DNA of 64,000 nt from Ruminococcus sp. (GTDB lineage Bacteria > Bacillota > Clostridia > Oscillospirales > Ruminococcaceae): NCBI GenBank assembly GCA_031262105.1, contig JAISIH010000011.1, forward strand, positions 1-64,000. Reading direction: 5' to 3'. The notes beneath the pieces were generated by a model. That model did no database searches. It had not been told where the DNA came from and was given only the letters and a program-made list of their open reading frames with translations. The first letter of the stretch is position 1; every line of letters starts with the position of its first letter. A program made the translations under genes and the position numbers. This document shows positions 10,355 through 19,602 of this stretch, one piece after another.

Positions 10355-11275
10355 CTATTCTATTGGTGCTTCAACGACAGCCGGGGCTTCGGTTACAGGG
10401 GCTTCGGTTACTGCCGGTTGTGTTACCACAGGTGCAGGTTCTGTCTCCTTGGCAATCTGTTCCATGAGAGTGCTGACGTCAAGCATTACCTGACCGTCGC
10501 CGGAAACCATTACCGGGAGTTTTCCGTCCCATTTGTCTATGTAGTTCATGAGGAGGATTTCGGGGGTTATTTCGCGGGATTTTAGGCTGTAGGAGTCCGC
10601 TTCCGCCTGTGCCTTCGCGACGGTTTGTTCCGCTTCGACACGAACGCGCTGTAAGTCTTGCTCGGCTTTTAAGGCGTTCTGCTGGGCGGTTTGTTTCGCT
10701 TCGATTGCCGCGTTATATTCGGCGGAAAAATCGAAGGTTATGATGTTGAAAACCTGAATTTCAAAGCCGTAGGAAGAAATTTTCGTGATAAGTTCTTCCC
10801 GCATTTCCTCCGAAACCTGCTGGCGCTTCGTTATAAGCTCCTCGGCGGTATAACGCGCCGTAACCGCCTTAACACACTCTTGAATAGCCGGCGTGATAAT
10901 TACGTCAACGTAATTTCGCCCGATGTTCTTAAAAACGCTCTGCGAATAGTCGTTTAGCACCTTGTAGTTTACGGCAATTACGGAAGATATTGTCTGCAAA
11001 TCTTTAGAAGCGGACGAACAGGTCGCCTCGGCTTTTTGGACCCTGTTGTCAATCTGCACGACAGTTTGAGCAAATGGTATCTTAAAATGAAGCCCCTCTG
11101 TGAGGACTGTCCCCTGCACCGATTGGAACGTCAGCACAACGCCCGAATGACCGGCTTCGACAATTGCGATGCTTTGCGTAATTGCGATAATCACCAAAAC
11201 GGCGATTATTATACCGGCTGCAATTTTTCCGGCATTTTTACCGCCTGTATTAATATTAATAATCTTCGGTTCCAT
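10355..11275 (-). CDS. SPFH/prohibitin-family membrane protein
   Basis: N-terminal TM; GHSGVVLTFQSVQGTVLTEGLHFKIPF; coiled coil Q/A/E-rich region. Confidence 0.85.
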   Translation of the reverse strand: MEPKIININTGGKNAGKIAAGIIIAVLVIIAITQSIAIVEAGHSGVVLTFQSVQGTVLTEGLHFKIPFAQTVVQIDNRVQKAEATCSSASKDLQTISSVIAVNYKVLNDYSQSVFKNIGRNYVDVIITPAIQECVKAVTARYTAEELITKRQQVSEEMREELITKISSYGFEIQVFNIITFDFSAEYNAAIEAKQTAQQNALKAEQDLQRVRVEAEQTVAKAQAEADSYSLKSREITPEILLMNYIDKWDGKLPVMVSGDGQVMLDVSTLMEQIAKETEPAPVVTQPAVTEAPVTEAPAVVEAPIE

Positions 11276-11538
11276 TAAATCTCCTCAATAAGGCAGTCGT
11301 CGCATGACGGCGTGCGGTTCATACAAACCCTGCGAAGCTTTTTCAGCTCGCGGATTTTTTTCATGTCGTTAACGGCGATTACAAAAGCAAGCACAGCAAT
11401 TATTATCAAAAGAATAATGATAATCGCGGAAGCGTTTTTCTCCGCTTTTTGCTTGAGGGCAAGCGCGTAGTCTTTCATCTCGTTAAAGTCAATCTCGGGG
11501 ATTTCGGGCAGTTCAAAGTTCGGCATAATTTCCTCCAT
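11275..11538 (-). CDS. Small single-TM membrane protein (start possibly at 11526)
   Basis: ORF with one hydrophobic segment ASAIIIILLIIIAVLAFVIAV; overlaps the start of the SPFH gene. Confidence 0.6.
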   Translation of the reverse strand: MEEIMPNFELPEIPEIDFNEMKDYALALKQKAEKNASAIIIILLIIIAVLAFVIAVNDMKKIRELKKLRRVCMNRTPSCDDCLIEEI

Positions 11539-11539
11539 T

Positions 11540-12436
11540 TTATCGTTCGAGTGAACGTAATGATCGCATTTCCTCTTTCGAGAGGGCGATTTTTCCGTCG
11601 CGGATTATTGTTGCTTCGGATTTGTGGATAATGACGGCGGGGGTGTTTTCCTCGCCCTCTTTGCGGACTTTAAGCCTGCCGGTGAGGAGGTTAACGTCCT
11701 CGACGGTTCCGTTAAATTTCCCCATCGTCGGGCTGTTGACCGTTATATACGCGCCGGTTTTCGGGGTTATTGAGAGAAGTTCGTCGTAGACGTCCTGTTC
11801 ATATTTAAGGCAGCACATCAGCCTGCCGCAGGTTCCGCTGATTTTCATCGGATTAAGCGACAAGCCCTGCTCCTTCGCCATCTTGATTGAAACGGGGTTA
11901 AAATCGCCCAAAAAAGTTTTGCAGCAAAATTGTCTGCCGCAGATGCCAAGTCCGCCTAAAATCTTCGCTTCGTCCCGCACGCCGATCTGGCGCAGTTCAA
12001 TCCGCGTTTTGAAGACTCCGGCAAGATCCTTAACAAGCTCGCGGAAGTCAACCCTCGATTCGGCGGTGAAATAAAAGAGGATTTTGCTGTTATCGAAGGC
12101 GCACTCGACGTCAACGAGCGTCATTTTAAGGTTATGGGAGGCGATTTTTTCCTCCGCAATCTTCGCGGCGAATTTCGCCCTCTGCTTGTTCTGTTCGATC
12201 GACTTTATGTCGTTTTCCGTCGCGACGCGAACGATGTTTTTGAGAGTTATTCCCATTGATTCGGTATCGGCTTCTTTGTTTCCGACGACAACGTCCCCGC
12301 ATTCGACTCCGCGTACCGTCTCGACAACCACGTGCTGTCCGGGTTCTATTTTATATCCGTTCGGGGAAAAATAGTAGGTTTTTCCGGCTTCCCTGAACCT
12401 GACTCCGATTACTTCCAAAATTTTATTGCCTTTCAA
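11540..12436 (-). CDS. ricT: PSP1/RicT (YaaT)-like regulatory protein
   Basis: Cys-rich PSP1 signature LGGLGICGRQFCCKTFLGDFNPVSIKMAKEQGLSLNPMKISGTCGRLMCCLKYE. Confidence 0.93.
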   Translation of the reverse strand: MKGNKILEVIGVRFREAGKTYYFSPNGYKIEPGQHVVVETVRGVECGDVVVGNKEADTESMGITLKNIVRVATENDIKSIEQNKQRAKFAAKIAEEKIASHNLKMTLVDVECAFDNSKILFYFTAESRVDFRELVKDLAGVFKTRIELRQIGVRDEAKILGGLGICGRQFCCKTFLGDFNPVSIKMAKEQGLSLNPMKISGTCGRLMCCLKYEQDVYDELLSITPKTGAYITVNSPTMGKFNGTVEDVNLLTGRLKVRKEGEENTPAVIIHKSEATIIRDGKIALSKEEMRSLRSLER

Positions 12437-12485
12437 ATCTTATCTTCTATATAATAACACATATAATCGCATAAGTCAAGTGAAA

Positions 12486-13472
12486 TCAAAAAATATCCGC
12501 CGCAAGTGCCGCGATAACAAGCGAAGTATTGGTATTATATGACAGACCGCTTATCGCTTCGGTTATGCTGTCGTAAATTGCCGCAAGCCGCCTTACCGAA
12601 AATTTTGCCGATATTTTTTTTGCACCGTCGGGGTAACAGCCGATAAAATCAGCCTTGGCGGTTTCGCTAAAGATAATTGCGTCGCGGATTATCTTCTCTT
12701 CGAGCGTTAAAATCTTCCGAAGCCTTGCCCTTGATTCGACAGTGTCAGAGCTTTCAAAAAGCGCGGTGTTAAAGTCATATTCGTTGCCGTCTAATACTGC
12801 GTCAGCCGCCCTTACGGCACGATTTATCTCCTCGGAATGACAGCCGTTTTTAAGGTAAGCGAGACCTTCGCCGATGTTCCCGTGGAAGACGCTTAACGCC
12901 TTTTTCACAGCGGCTTTGTCAAAGTCGGTGTTGTAATAAAAAAACTGTTCAGCCTCACTCTCGGCGGCGGGGAAGACGTTCACGACAACCGCCCTCGAGA
13001 GGATTGTCGGGAGAATTTTTGAAGTATCGGTTACGGTAAAGATAAAAACTGCGCCTCCGGGAGGCTCTTCGACAACCTTCAGAAGCAGATTTTGAGAGAC
13101 AACGTCGGTGTTTTCAAAATCCGGGAAGATATAAATCTTGCGGTCGGTGTCGTTCGGCTTAATATAACAATCTTCGGTTATCTCGCGCATTGTGTCGCGG
13201 GTGTAGATTTGGCTTTTGCCGCTCCGCTCTGCTGTAATCACGTCGGGGTGAATGTTCGCCGCGACGCGTTTGCACTGTCTGCAAACACCGCAAAGCACGC
13301 CGTCAGCCGGATTTTCGCAGATTAAAAGCGCGGCAAAAAACTTCGCACAGGTAAGTTTCCCGACACCGCTCTCGCCCGAAAAAATCACGGTATGGGGGGT
13401 TCGTCCGCTGCGGCTCATCATTGAAAGTTTTTTTACAACGTTGTCTTTACCGTAAATAGTAAATTCGTTCAT
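12486..13472 (-). CDS. holB: DNA polymerase III subunit delta'
   Basis: Walker A FSGESGVGKLTCAKFFA, zinc module CENPADGVLCGVCRQCK, KVVEEPPGGAVFIFTVTD; synteny with ricT and darA. Confidence 0.9.
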   Translation of the reverse strand: MNEFTIYGKDNVVKKLSMMSRSGRTPHTVIFSGESGVGKLTCAKFFAALLICENPADGVLCGVCRQCKRVAANIHPDVITAERSGKSQIYTRDTMREITEDCYIKPNDTDRKIYIFPDFENTDVVSQNLLLKVVEEPPGGAVFIFTVTDTSKILPTILSRAVVVNVFPAAESEAEQFFYYNTDFDKAAVKKALSVFHGNIGEGLAYLKNGCHSEEINRAVRAADAVLDGNEYDFNTALFESSDTVESRARLRKILTLEEKIIRDAIIFSETAKADFIGCYPDGAKKISAKFSVRRLAAIYDSITEAISGLSYNTNTSLVIAALAADIF

Positions 13473-13798
13473 ATCTTCATAAAGTCGGTTACGTCGGAAA
13501 CGATAATCGTTGCGCCGCCGATCGTTACTTCGAGGGGGGCGGAGGCGGGGGCGGTTACGCCCTGCATTATCGTGTCGTTCGCGGGGAGATATTCGGTGCG
13601 TTTTTTGGAATATTTGCGGATTATTTCAATCATATGCGGGATTTTTTCGTCCTCGTCGCATATCATGAAGGTTGTGTTGCCGCTCCCTAAAAAGCCGCCG
13701 GTTGTCGCAAGCTTCGTGACATAATACCCCGATTTTGTAAGGTGCGAAAGCACGGATTTTGAGTCGTCCCTGTTAACAATTGCATACACGAGTTTCAT
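13469..13798 (-). CDS. darA: Cyclic-di-AMP receptor, PII-like (DarA/PstA/YaaQ)
   Basis: MKLVYAIVNRDDSKSVLSHLTKSGYYVTKLATTGGFLGSGNTTFMI, canonical family N-terminus. Confidence 0.93.
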   Translation of the reverse strand: MKLVYAIVNRDDSKSVLSHLTKSGYYVTKLATTGGFLGSGNTTFMICDEDEKIPHMIEIIRKYSKKRTEYLPANDTIMQGVTAPASAPLEVTIGGATIIVSDVTDFMKI

Positions 13799-13810
13799 GG
13801 AATAATCCCC

Positions 13811-14896
13811 CTAAACGCTGTACGGTAACGCCGTAAGCATCTTAAGTTTATCTTTTTCATTAAGCCTGTCGGAAAATTTCGCCTGTAAAAGTACCCTTTT
13901 CGCCGCCGCAATATCTTCATCGGAATTCTGCCCCGAAAACATAAAAAGCAGGATTTCGTCCGATACATATTCCGGCTCGACATTTTCATTAATGCAAATC
14001 TGTTCGGCGTTTGCAGCCGTCTTAACCGCGATTTTATAAGGCTCCCCCGTGGTTATGTTAAGTTCTTTTTTTATTGCTTTAATCTGCTCGGCGACGTCGT
14101 TCATCCGCTTAATATTCGCCGTGTCTGAAAGATAAATGTTCGCGAAATCGAGGGACATTAACGTAAGGTATGACGGGCTTGTGCTTGCGAAAATTTTCAT
14201 CTGAGATCGAAAACTTTCGAGGTAACGCGGGTTCATTATATGCAGATACGCGCCGCCTGTAAGCACCGGCAGGGTCTTATGAGCGGAGTCACAAACAAGG
14301 TCTGCGCCGCCGTCTATGGGATGAAAACTATTTTCCAAAAATTTCAGATAAGAGCCGTGGGCGTTGTCTACTATCAATATCTTTCCCGCTTTGCGGGCAA
14401 TATCCGCAAGCTTTTTTATATCCGAAAGGTTGCCGAAATAGTCCGGGGAGGTTATATATAATGCCTTTACGGCGGGGTTTTTCAGGGCTTTTTCTATATC
14501 TTCGCGAGTATCCGCCCAGATAATATCAAGGTGCAAAAGTGCGGCGGCGTCCGAAAAGCTTCTGTGGGCGGCGCGGGTTGCGATAACCGTTCCGCTGTAG
14601 CCTTCCCCCTCCGCAAAAACCATCGCAAGCATTGTCTTAACGCAAAGGGTCGAGCCTTCGGTCGAATAGACTGTGCGGAGCGTTCCGAAAAGCTTTGCGG
14701 CGTTTTCTTCCGACTCGCGGATTATCCCTTTTGCGGAGAGGAGAAAATCTGCACCGCGGATTTCGGTAATATCATACTGGAAAAGCTCCGACAGGGCAAA
14801 CCCGGGGACTTTTATCCCCTTATGCCCGGGCATATGAAGCCGGTGGGAATGTTTTTTTACGTATTCTTCTATGAATGTGCAGATGGGGGTAGTCAT
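13811..14896 (-). CDS. Orn/Lys/Arg decarboxylase-family PLP enzyme (YaaO-like)
   Basis: HRLHMPGHKG, SAHKTLPVLTGGAYLHI (PLP Lys) motifs. Confidence 0.88.
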   Translation of the reverse strand: MTTPICTFIEEYVKKHSHRLHMPGHKGIKVPGFALSELFQYDITEIRGADFLLSAKGIIRESEENAAKLFGTLRTVYSTEGSTLCVKTMLAMVFAEGEGYSGTVIATRAAHRSFSDAAALLHLDIIWADTREDIEKALKNPAVKALYITSPDYFGNLSDIKKLADIARKAGKILIVDNAHGSYLKFLENSFHPIDGGADLVCDSAHKTLPVLTGGAYLHIMNPRYLESFRSQMKIFASTSPSYLTLMSLDFANIYLSDTANIKRMNDVAEQIKAIKKELNITTGEPYKIAVKTAANAEQICINENVEPEYVSDEILLFMFSGQNSDEDIAAAKRVLLQAKFSDRLNEKDKLKMLTALPYSV

Positions 14897-14904
14897 AAAT
14901 TCCT

Positions 14905-16344
14905 TTATTTTGTAAGATAGGTTATCGGGAGTTTCACCGAAACTGTTGTACCCTTGCCGAGTTCGCTTTTTATGTCAACCGTTCCGCCGTGCATTGCTAT
15001 AATCTCGTCCGCAACCGCAAGCCCTATTCCCGAGCCGCGGCGGGTGTGGTTCGGCTTAAAAAACTTCGTCTTAATCCTCGGGAGGTCTGCGGGGGCAATC
15101 CCCACGCCGGTGTCGGTTACGTCAATCTCAATCGTCTTATCGTCCGCCATTCCGGCGACAACCGAAATCGTTCCGCCGGGGTCGGTGTATTTTACGGCGT
15201 TGTCGATGATATTGATGAAAACCTGCCGCAAGCGGTTTTTGTCGCCGATTATAAAGGGCAGCATATCCGGCTCTTCGTAGGTTATCGTCTTCCCCTCTTG
15301 TCTTGCGCGTTCGGTGTAGATAAGGACAGCCTCGCCCAGTTCCGCTAAAATATCCATCTTCGCGGGGACGAGCGAAAACTTTCCGTTTTGCATACGCGAA
15401 AAATCGAGGAGTTCCTCAACCATCTGCGAAAGTCTCTCTGTCTCAATCCTTATGACGTGCATACCTTTCGTAATGCTTTCGCGGTCGTCGGGGAAGCTCT
15501 CGATCGTCTCCGACCAGCCCTTTATCGCCGTAAGCGGTGTGCGAAGCTCGTGTGAGACGCTTGAGATAAATTCATTTTTAATAGAATCGGCGGTTTGAAG
15601 ATCCTCCGCCATCTTGTTTATAACGTCGCAGAGTTCGCCGATTTCGTCGTCGGTTTTTTTCGCAATACGCACCGAAAAATCGCCCTTCGCGTATCGCCCC
15701 GCCATGACTGCAAGGCTCTTCACCGGCACAACGATTGACCGCACAAAATACATTCCCGATGCGCCGATTAAAAACATAATACCGGCGGCGATTATAACCA
15801 TTGTCAAAATAAGCCCGTCAACCTGCCTGTCAATGTTCGAGAGCGAACTCATCATTCGCATTGCTTCATATCCGCCGCTGTTTTCGGGGAGGCGGTAAGA
15901 AACCGCAACAACATTCTCGCCGGAAGGAAGTCTCCCTGTGAAATAGCCGTAGCTTGTCTGCCCGGAGAGTGCGTCGCGAAGGTCTTTTGTGTTAAGGTCG
16001 TAGCCCGGTGCAAATCCGCTTGAGGTAACTAAGGCGTTGCCCTGCCCGACGGCGATAAGCTCAATCCTGCCCGCTTCTGTCCAGTTAACGACGGTGTTTC
16101 TGACTTCATTTGAAAAATTATCGCTTGCGTCGGAATAAGAACGCGATAAAAGCCCCGCAACGGTATTCATACGGGAGTTGACGTACTGCCTCGCGGAGTC
16201 GTAATAATACGAGCGAAGAAGAATTGCCCCCGAAAGAAGTAACCCGACGAGTATTACGAATATAACCAAAAAGTTGTTGATAATCCAGCGTCTTAGGGTG
16301 CTGTTGCGCTTGCTGATTAATGTGTTTATGAAGCTTTGTTTCAT
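14905..16344 (-). CDS. HAMP-domain sensor histidine kinase
   Basis: Two TM segments, HAMP, SSVSHELRTPLTAIKGW H-box, GSGIGLAVADEI G-box. Confidence 0.92.
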   Translation of the reverse strand: MKQSFINTLISKRNSTLRRWIINNFLVIFVILVGLLLSGAILLRSYYYDSARQYVNSRMNTVAGLLSRSYSDASDNFSNEVRNTVVNWTEAGRIELIAVGQGNALVTSSGFAPGYDLNTKDLRDALSGQTSYGYFTGRLPSGENVVAVSYRLPENSGGYEAMRMMSSLSNIDRQVDGLILTMVIIAAGIMFLIGASGMYFVRSIVVPVKSLAVMAGRYAKGDFSVRIAKKTDDEIGELCDVINKMAEDLQTADSIKNEFISSVSHELRTPLTAIKGWSETIESFPDDRESITKGMHVIRIETERLSQMVEELLDFSRMQNGKFSLVPAKMDILAELGEAVLIYTERARQEGKTITYEEPDMLPFIIGDKNRLRQVFINIIDNAVKYTDPGGTISVVAGMADDKTIEIDVTDTGVGIAPADLPRIKTKFFKPNHTRRGSGIGLAVADEIIAMHGGTVDIKSELGKGTTVSVKLPITYLTK

Positions 16345-16399
16345 ACAAGTTTAGCGATCTGTGCGGATAATTTTATATTTTGGCGTTTCGCGCAGATAG

Positions 16400-17104
16400 T
16401 TATCTATCTGCCGACCATTTATAGCCGAAGCCCCAGATTGTTGTGATAAATTTCGGGTTTGAGGGTTCGTCTTCAATCTTCATGCGGATTCTGCGGATAT
16501 TTACGTCAACGATCTTGTCGTCGCCGTAATAATTTTCGCCCCAGATGTGTTTTAAGATGCTTGCGCGGTCGAGGGCGGTTTCTTGGTTATTCAGAAAATA
16601 CTCCATAATCTGATATTCGACTTGGGTTAAGTCGATCGGTTCGCCGTTCTTCTTTATTGTGCGGCTTTTCGGGTTGAGTTCAAATGCGCCGGAGTAGATG
16701 CATTTAACCTCCTCTTCGGACTTGTCCACAGAGATATTAACCCGCCTGTAAAGCGCGTCAACCCTTGCGGTGAGTTCCGACGGCGAAAAGGGTTTTATCA
16801 TGTAATCGTCCGCGCCCTGCATGAGACCATTAACCTTATCCATCTCTTGGCTCTTCGCGGAAAGCATCATAATCCCGATGGTTGTACTCTTGCTCCGCAG
16901 ATATTTGCAGACTTCAAAGCCGTCCATTCCGGGCATCATAATATCAAGAATAGCTATCTGAAAATCGTGGTGTGCCTCTTCAAAGAGCTTTATCGCATCT
17001 TCGCCGCATTTTGCGTCCGAAACCTCATATCCCGAACGGGTCAAATTAAGCACCACAAAGTCGCGGATTACATCTTCATCTTCGCAAACAAGTATTTTTT
17101 TCAA
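16400..17104 (-). CDS. OmpR/PhoB-family response regulator
   Basis: ILVCEDEDVIRDF, ILDIMMPGMDGFEV, C-terminal winged helix (DDKIVDVNIRRIRMKIE). Confidence 0.94.
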   Translation of the reverse strand: MKKILVCEDEDVIRDFVVLNLTRSGYEVSDAKCGEDAIKLFEEAHHDFQIAILDIMMPGMDGFEVCKYLRSKSTTIGIMMLSAKSQEMDKVNGLMQGADDYMIKPFSPSELTARVDALYRRVNISVDKSEEEVKCIYSGAFELNPKSRTIKKNGEPIDLTQVEYQIMEYFLNNQETALDRASILKHIWGENYYGDDKIVDVNIRRIRMKIEDEPSNPKFITTIWGFGYKWSADR

Positions 17105-17133
17105 AAAATAAAACCTCCCCGTAATTTTAGTAT

Positions 17134-18483
17134 CTATAATAATCGGAAGCTGTTGTCGATTTCGATATCGGTTAGTATAAGCGGTTCGTCGGTTACGGCG
17201 GGTGAATAAACGTAATAGTAAAAATTATCTTTATTCTTTAAGAGGCGGTGACCTGTCAGCGACGAATCGCCCTGCGAGACGGTTATCCGCATGAGTTCCG
17301 GCATATCGGAAACGCTTAATCCGGCGGTATATTTGCAGAAAATAACGTCCCCTGTCCGCTCATCAACCCTCACCGTCACAACCCCGTCCCACCTTGCCGG
17401 AAAGAGGAACACAAACCCTTTGTCATTATCATAGTATGACGAATATTTCTTCTTAATCGTGTAGTTGTCTAAATACATCCAGTTCGTGGAAAAGAGCACG
17501 TCTTCGCGGGCGGCACTATAACCCGGGAAGGCAGAAAGAACGGGTATTTCAAGGATTTTGTCGCCGTCAATGTCCGTTGACAGATAGCCAAGCGGGCGGG
17601 CGGTTTTCTCGATAAGCTCGCTCTCGCGAAGGTACATGGGATTGCGAAGCTTGCCCGGCGCGGGGGAATATACAATATCGGTGCGGAGCGACTCGCCGTC
17701 CGACGAATCAATATAGATTGCGGAAGTTTTCGGCGATAGGACGCCCGAGACAATGTTAATATACTCGCCGGCTGTCGGGTTGAGTTCCGCCGTTCCCCAT
17801 TCGTAGATGAGGTTCGCCTCAACCGAAACGAGGCTTATATAGGCTGTGCGGTCGGCGGTGTTCGGGTGAATGAGGCAGAGTTCGTAGTCTTCGTCTCTGT
17901 CAAGGTCGGCGGTGAACATTGTTATATAATTTTCCGAAAATTCGCCCGAAAGACGATTTTCGGCATAGGAATAAATCCGCGCGGTTTTCGCCCCCGAGAG
18001 CATTGTAAAACCAATCGTTATAAGCGGCAGAGATGCACTCCCGAGGGGGCTTATAATCATGCGGTCAATATCGCTTCCGACTCCGGCATGGTCATAAGCC
18101 GAGTACCACTCGCCGTCTTCCGTTGTGTCGAGGATATTTATACGCAAAACACTTTCGGAAGCCGCCGTCTGGCTTTCTGCACGCTGATAAAACGCAATCG
18201 CTTCTTCGTTACCGTCGCCGTCAATATCGGCAATTGTAACCGCGCTTCTGTACTGCCCTGCGGCGGGATATTTCAGCCTTATATCCTGCCCTGCCGCCCT
18301 TACCAAAGCATCATAGACGAGCTTTTGTTTTTCCGAAAGTTTCGGCGGAACGAGAAGGCTGTCGGCGGTGAAACCGATATTGCAGCCTGAAAGGCAGAGG
18401 ACAGATAACAGAAGACAGAGGACAGAGGACAGAGGACGGAAGAAAGAGTTTCCGGGTTTTTTGCGGCTTTTAGAATAGTTCAT
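17134..18483 (-). CDS. Putative lipoprotein with VCBS/FG-GAP-like repeats
   Basis: Lipobox LSGC after hydrophobic signal; repeated DIDGDGNEEAIAF / DLDRDEDYELCLI / DIDGDKILEIPV. Confidence 0.65.
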   Translation of the reverse strand: MNYSKSRKKPGNSFFRPLSSVLCLLLSVLCLSGCNIGFTADSLLVPPKLSEKQKLVYDALVRAAGQDIRLKYPAAGQYRSAVTIADIDGDGNEEAIAFYQRAESQTAASESVLRINILDTTEDGEWYSAYDHAGVGSDIDRMIISPLGSASLPLITIGFTMLSGAKTARIYSYAENRLSGEFSENYITMFTADLDRDEDYELCLIHPNTADRTAYISLVSVEANLIYEWGTAELNPTAGEYINIVSGVLSPKTSAIYIDSSDGESLRTDIVYSPAPGKLRNPMYLRESELIEKTARPLGYLSTDIDGDKILEIPVLSAFPGYSAAREDVLFSTNWMYLDNYTIKKKYSSYYDNDKGFVFLFPARWDGVVTVRVDERTGDVIFCKYTAGLSVSDMPELMRITVSQGDSSLTGHRLLKNKDNFYYYVYSPAVTDEPLILTDIEIDNSFRLL

Positions 18484-19588
18484 CTACGTTCGTTTCGTTT
18501 GTTTTTGCGATTTCCTTTGCGGCTTTTTCGTCAACGTCTGCGGAGTCGATTGAGATTTCGTCCATTTCGCTTTCGGCTTCTGCAAGCTTGCTGATCCAGT
18601 GGTCGCGCCTGCCCTCTTTATATGTCATCTTCGCCATTTCGCGATAGGAATATTCGGAGAAGAACGCGCGGATAACGATTATGCAGATTAGCGCGTAGCC
18701 TATATCTGCGATTTCCGGCATTGTTATCGCGCCGATTTCGGTATAGGGCAAAGCAACATAGCATATAAATCTCGGGATAACCGACGTTATAAGCAGAAGT
18801 GCCGCGAGATAACCCCAGAAAAGGAGTGCCTTGCGGCTGTTTTTTTCCTCCATGCCGCCGAAAACGCGGATTAAAAAGAGCATGAAAAATACCATCGCCA
18901 TCCCTGCGAAAATGCTGTACATACGCTCGGAATAGAGGTTTATTATCCTTGATTCTTCTTGGGTCCTGAGGAAGAGGTCGGCTATCTGCACCGTGTTTAT
19001 TATCGGAATTGTCATTAGGAAAAAGCAGTTTAGCTTCGTGAAGCCGTCGCCCTTGAACATATTAACCGCGACAATTATCAGCGTTATTACTGTGAAAATC
19101 ATCAGCACATATAAAATCCAGTTAACGGCGGTTAGTCCGTCGAGTGCGGGGGTTAAGAGGTCCTCGTCGGTTATGCCTTCGTTTTTCCTCGCGTTCGCGG
19201 CTGTGACAAGCCCGATACTCATTATAATCCCGAAGAGGATTGAGCCGGCGGCGATAAGTATACCTGCGGCTGAACCGCCCTTGAAGTTCTTATTAAGCTT
19301 ATCGGCGGGGAGATTCATCGGGTTATAGAGCGTTGCGGAGCCGGTCATTTTATCTTCCGATCTGCCGAAAAGGATTAGGAGCAGGATTAAAGCCATGCCT
19401 ATGGCAATAGCAATAACAGGGTAATCGTTTTCGATACCCTTCGTTACGAAGATGCCGGTGATGCGGTCGGTATTATTTATAAGCTGGGTTGTGCGGAAGT
19501 AGATTGCCGCCGCCGCCGTAAGGATAAATATCGGTATCGTAAGCTTCCTGTCCGGTATTAATTTAAGTTTACCCGTTCTCTTAGCCAT
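18470..19588 (-). CDS. Multi-pass membrane protein of unknown function
   Basis: Several predicted hydrophobic segments; overlaps start of 17134 gene. Confidence 0.6.
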   Translation of the reverse strand: MAKRTGKLKLIPDRKLTIPIFILTAAAAIYFRTTQLINNTDRITGIFVTKGIENDYPVIAIAIGMALILLLILFGRSEDKMTGSATLYNPMNLPADKLNKNFKGGSAAGILIAAGSILFGIIMSIGLVTAANARKNEGITDEDLLTPALDGLTAVNWILYVLMIFTVITLIIVAVNMFKGDGFTKLNCFFLMTIPIINTVQIADLFLRTQEESRIINLYSERMYSIFAGMAMVFFMLFLIRVFGGMEEKNSRKALLFWGYLAALLLITSVIPRFICYVALPYTEIGAITMPEIADIGYALICIIVIRAFFSEYSYREMAKMTYKEGRRDHWISKLAEAESEMDEISIDSADVDEKAAKEIAKTNETNVDELF

Positions 19589-19602
19589 GTTGTTATCTCC
19601 TT

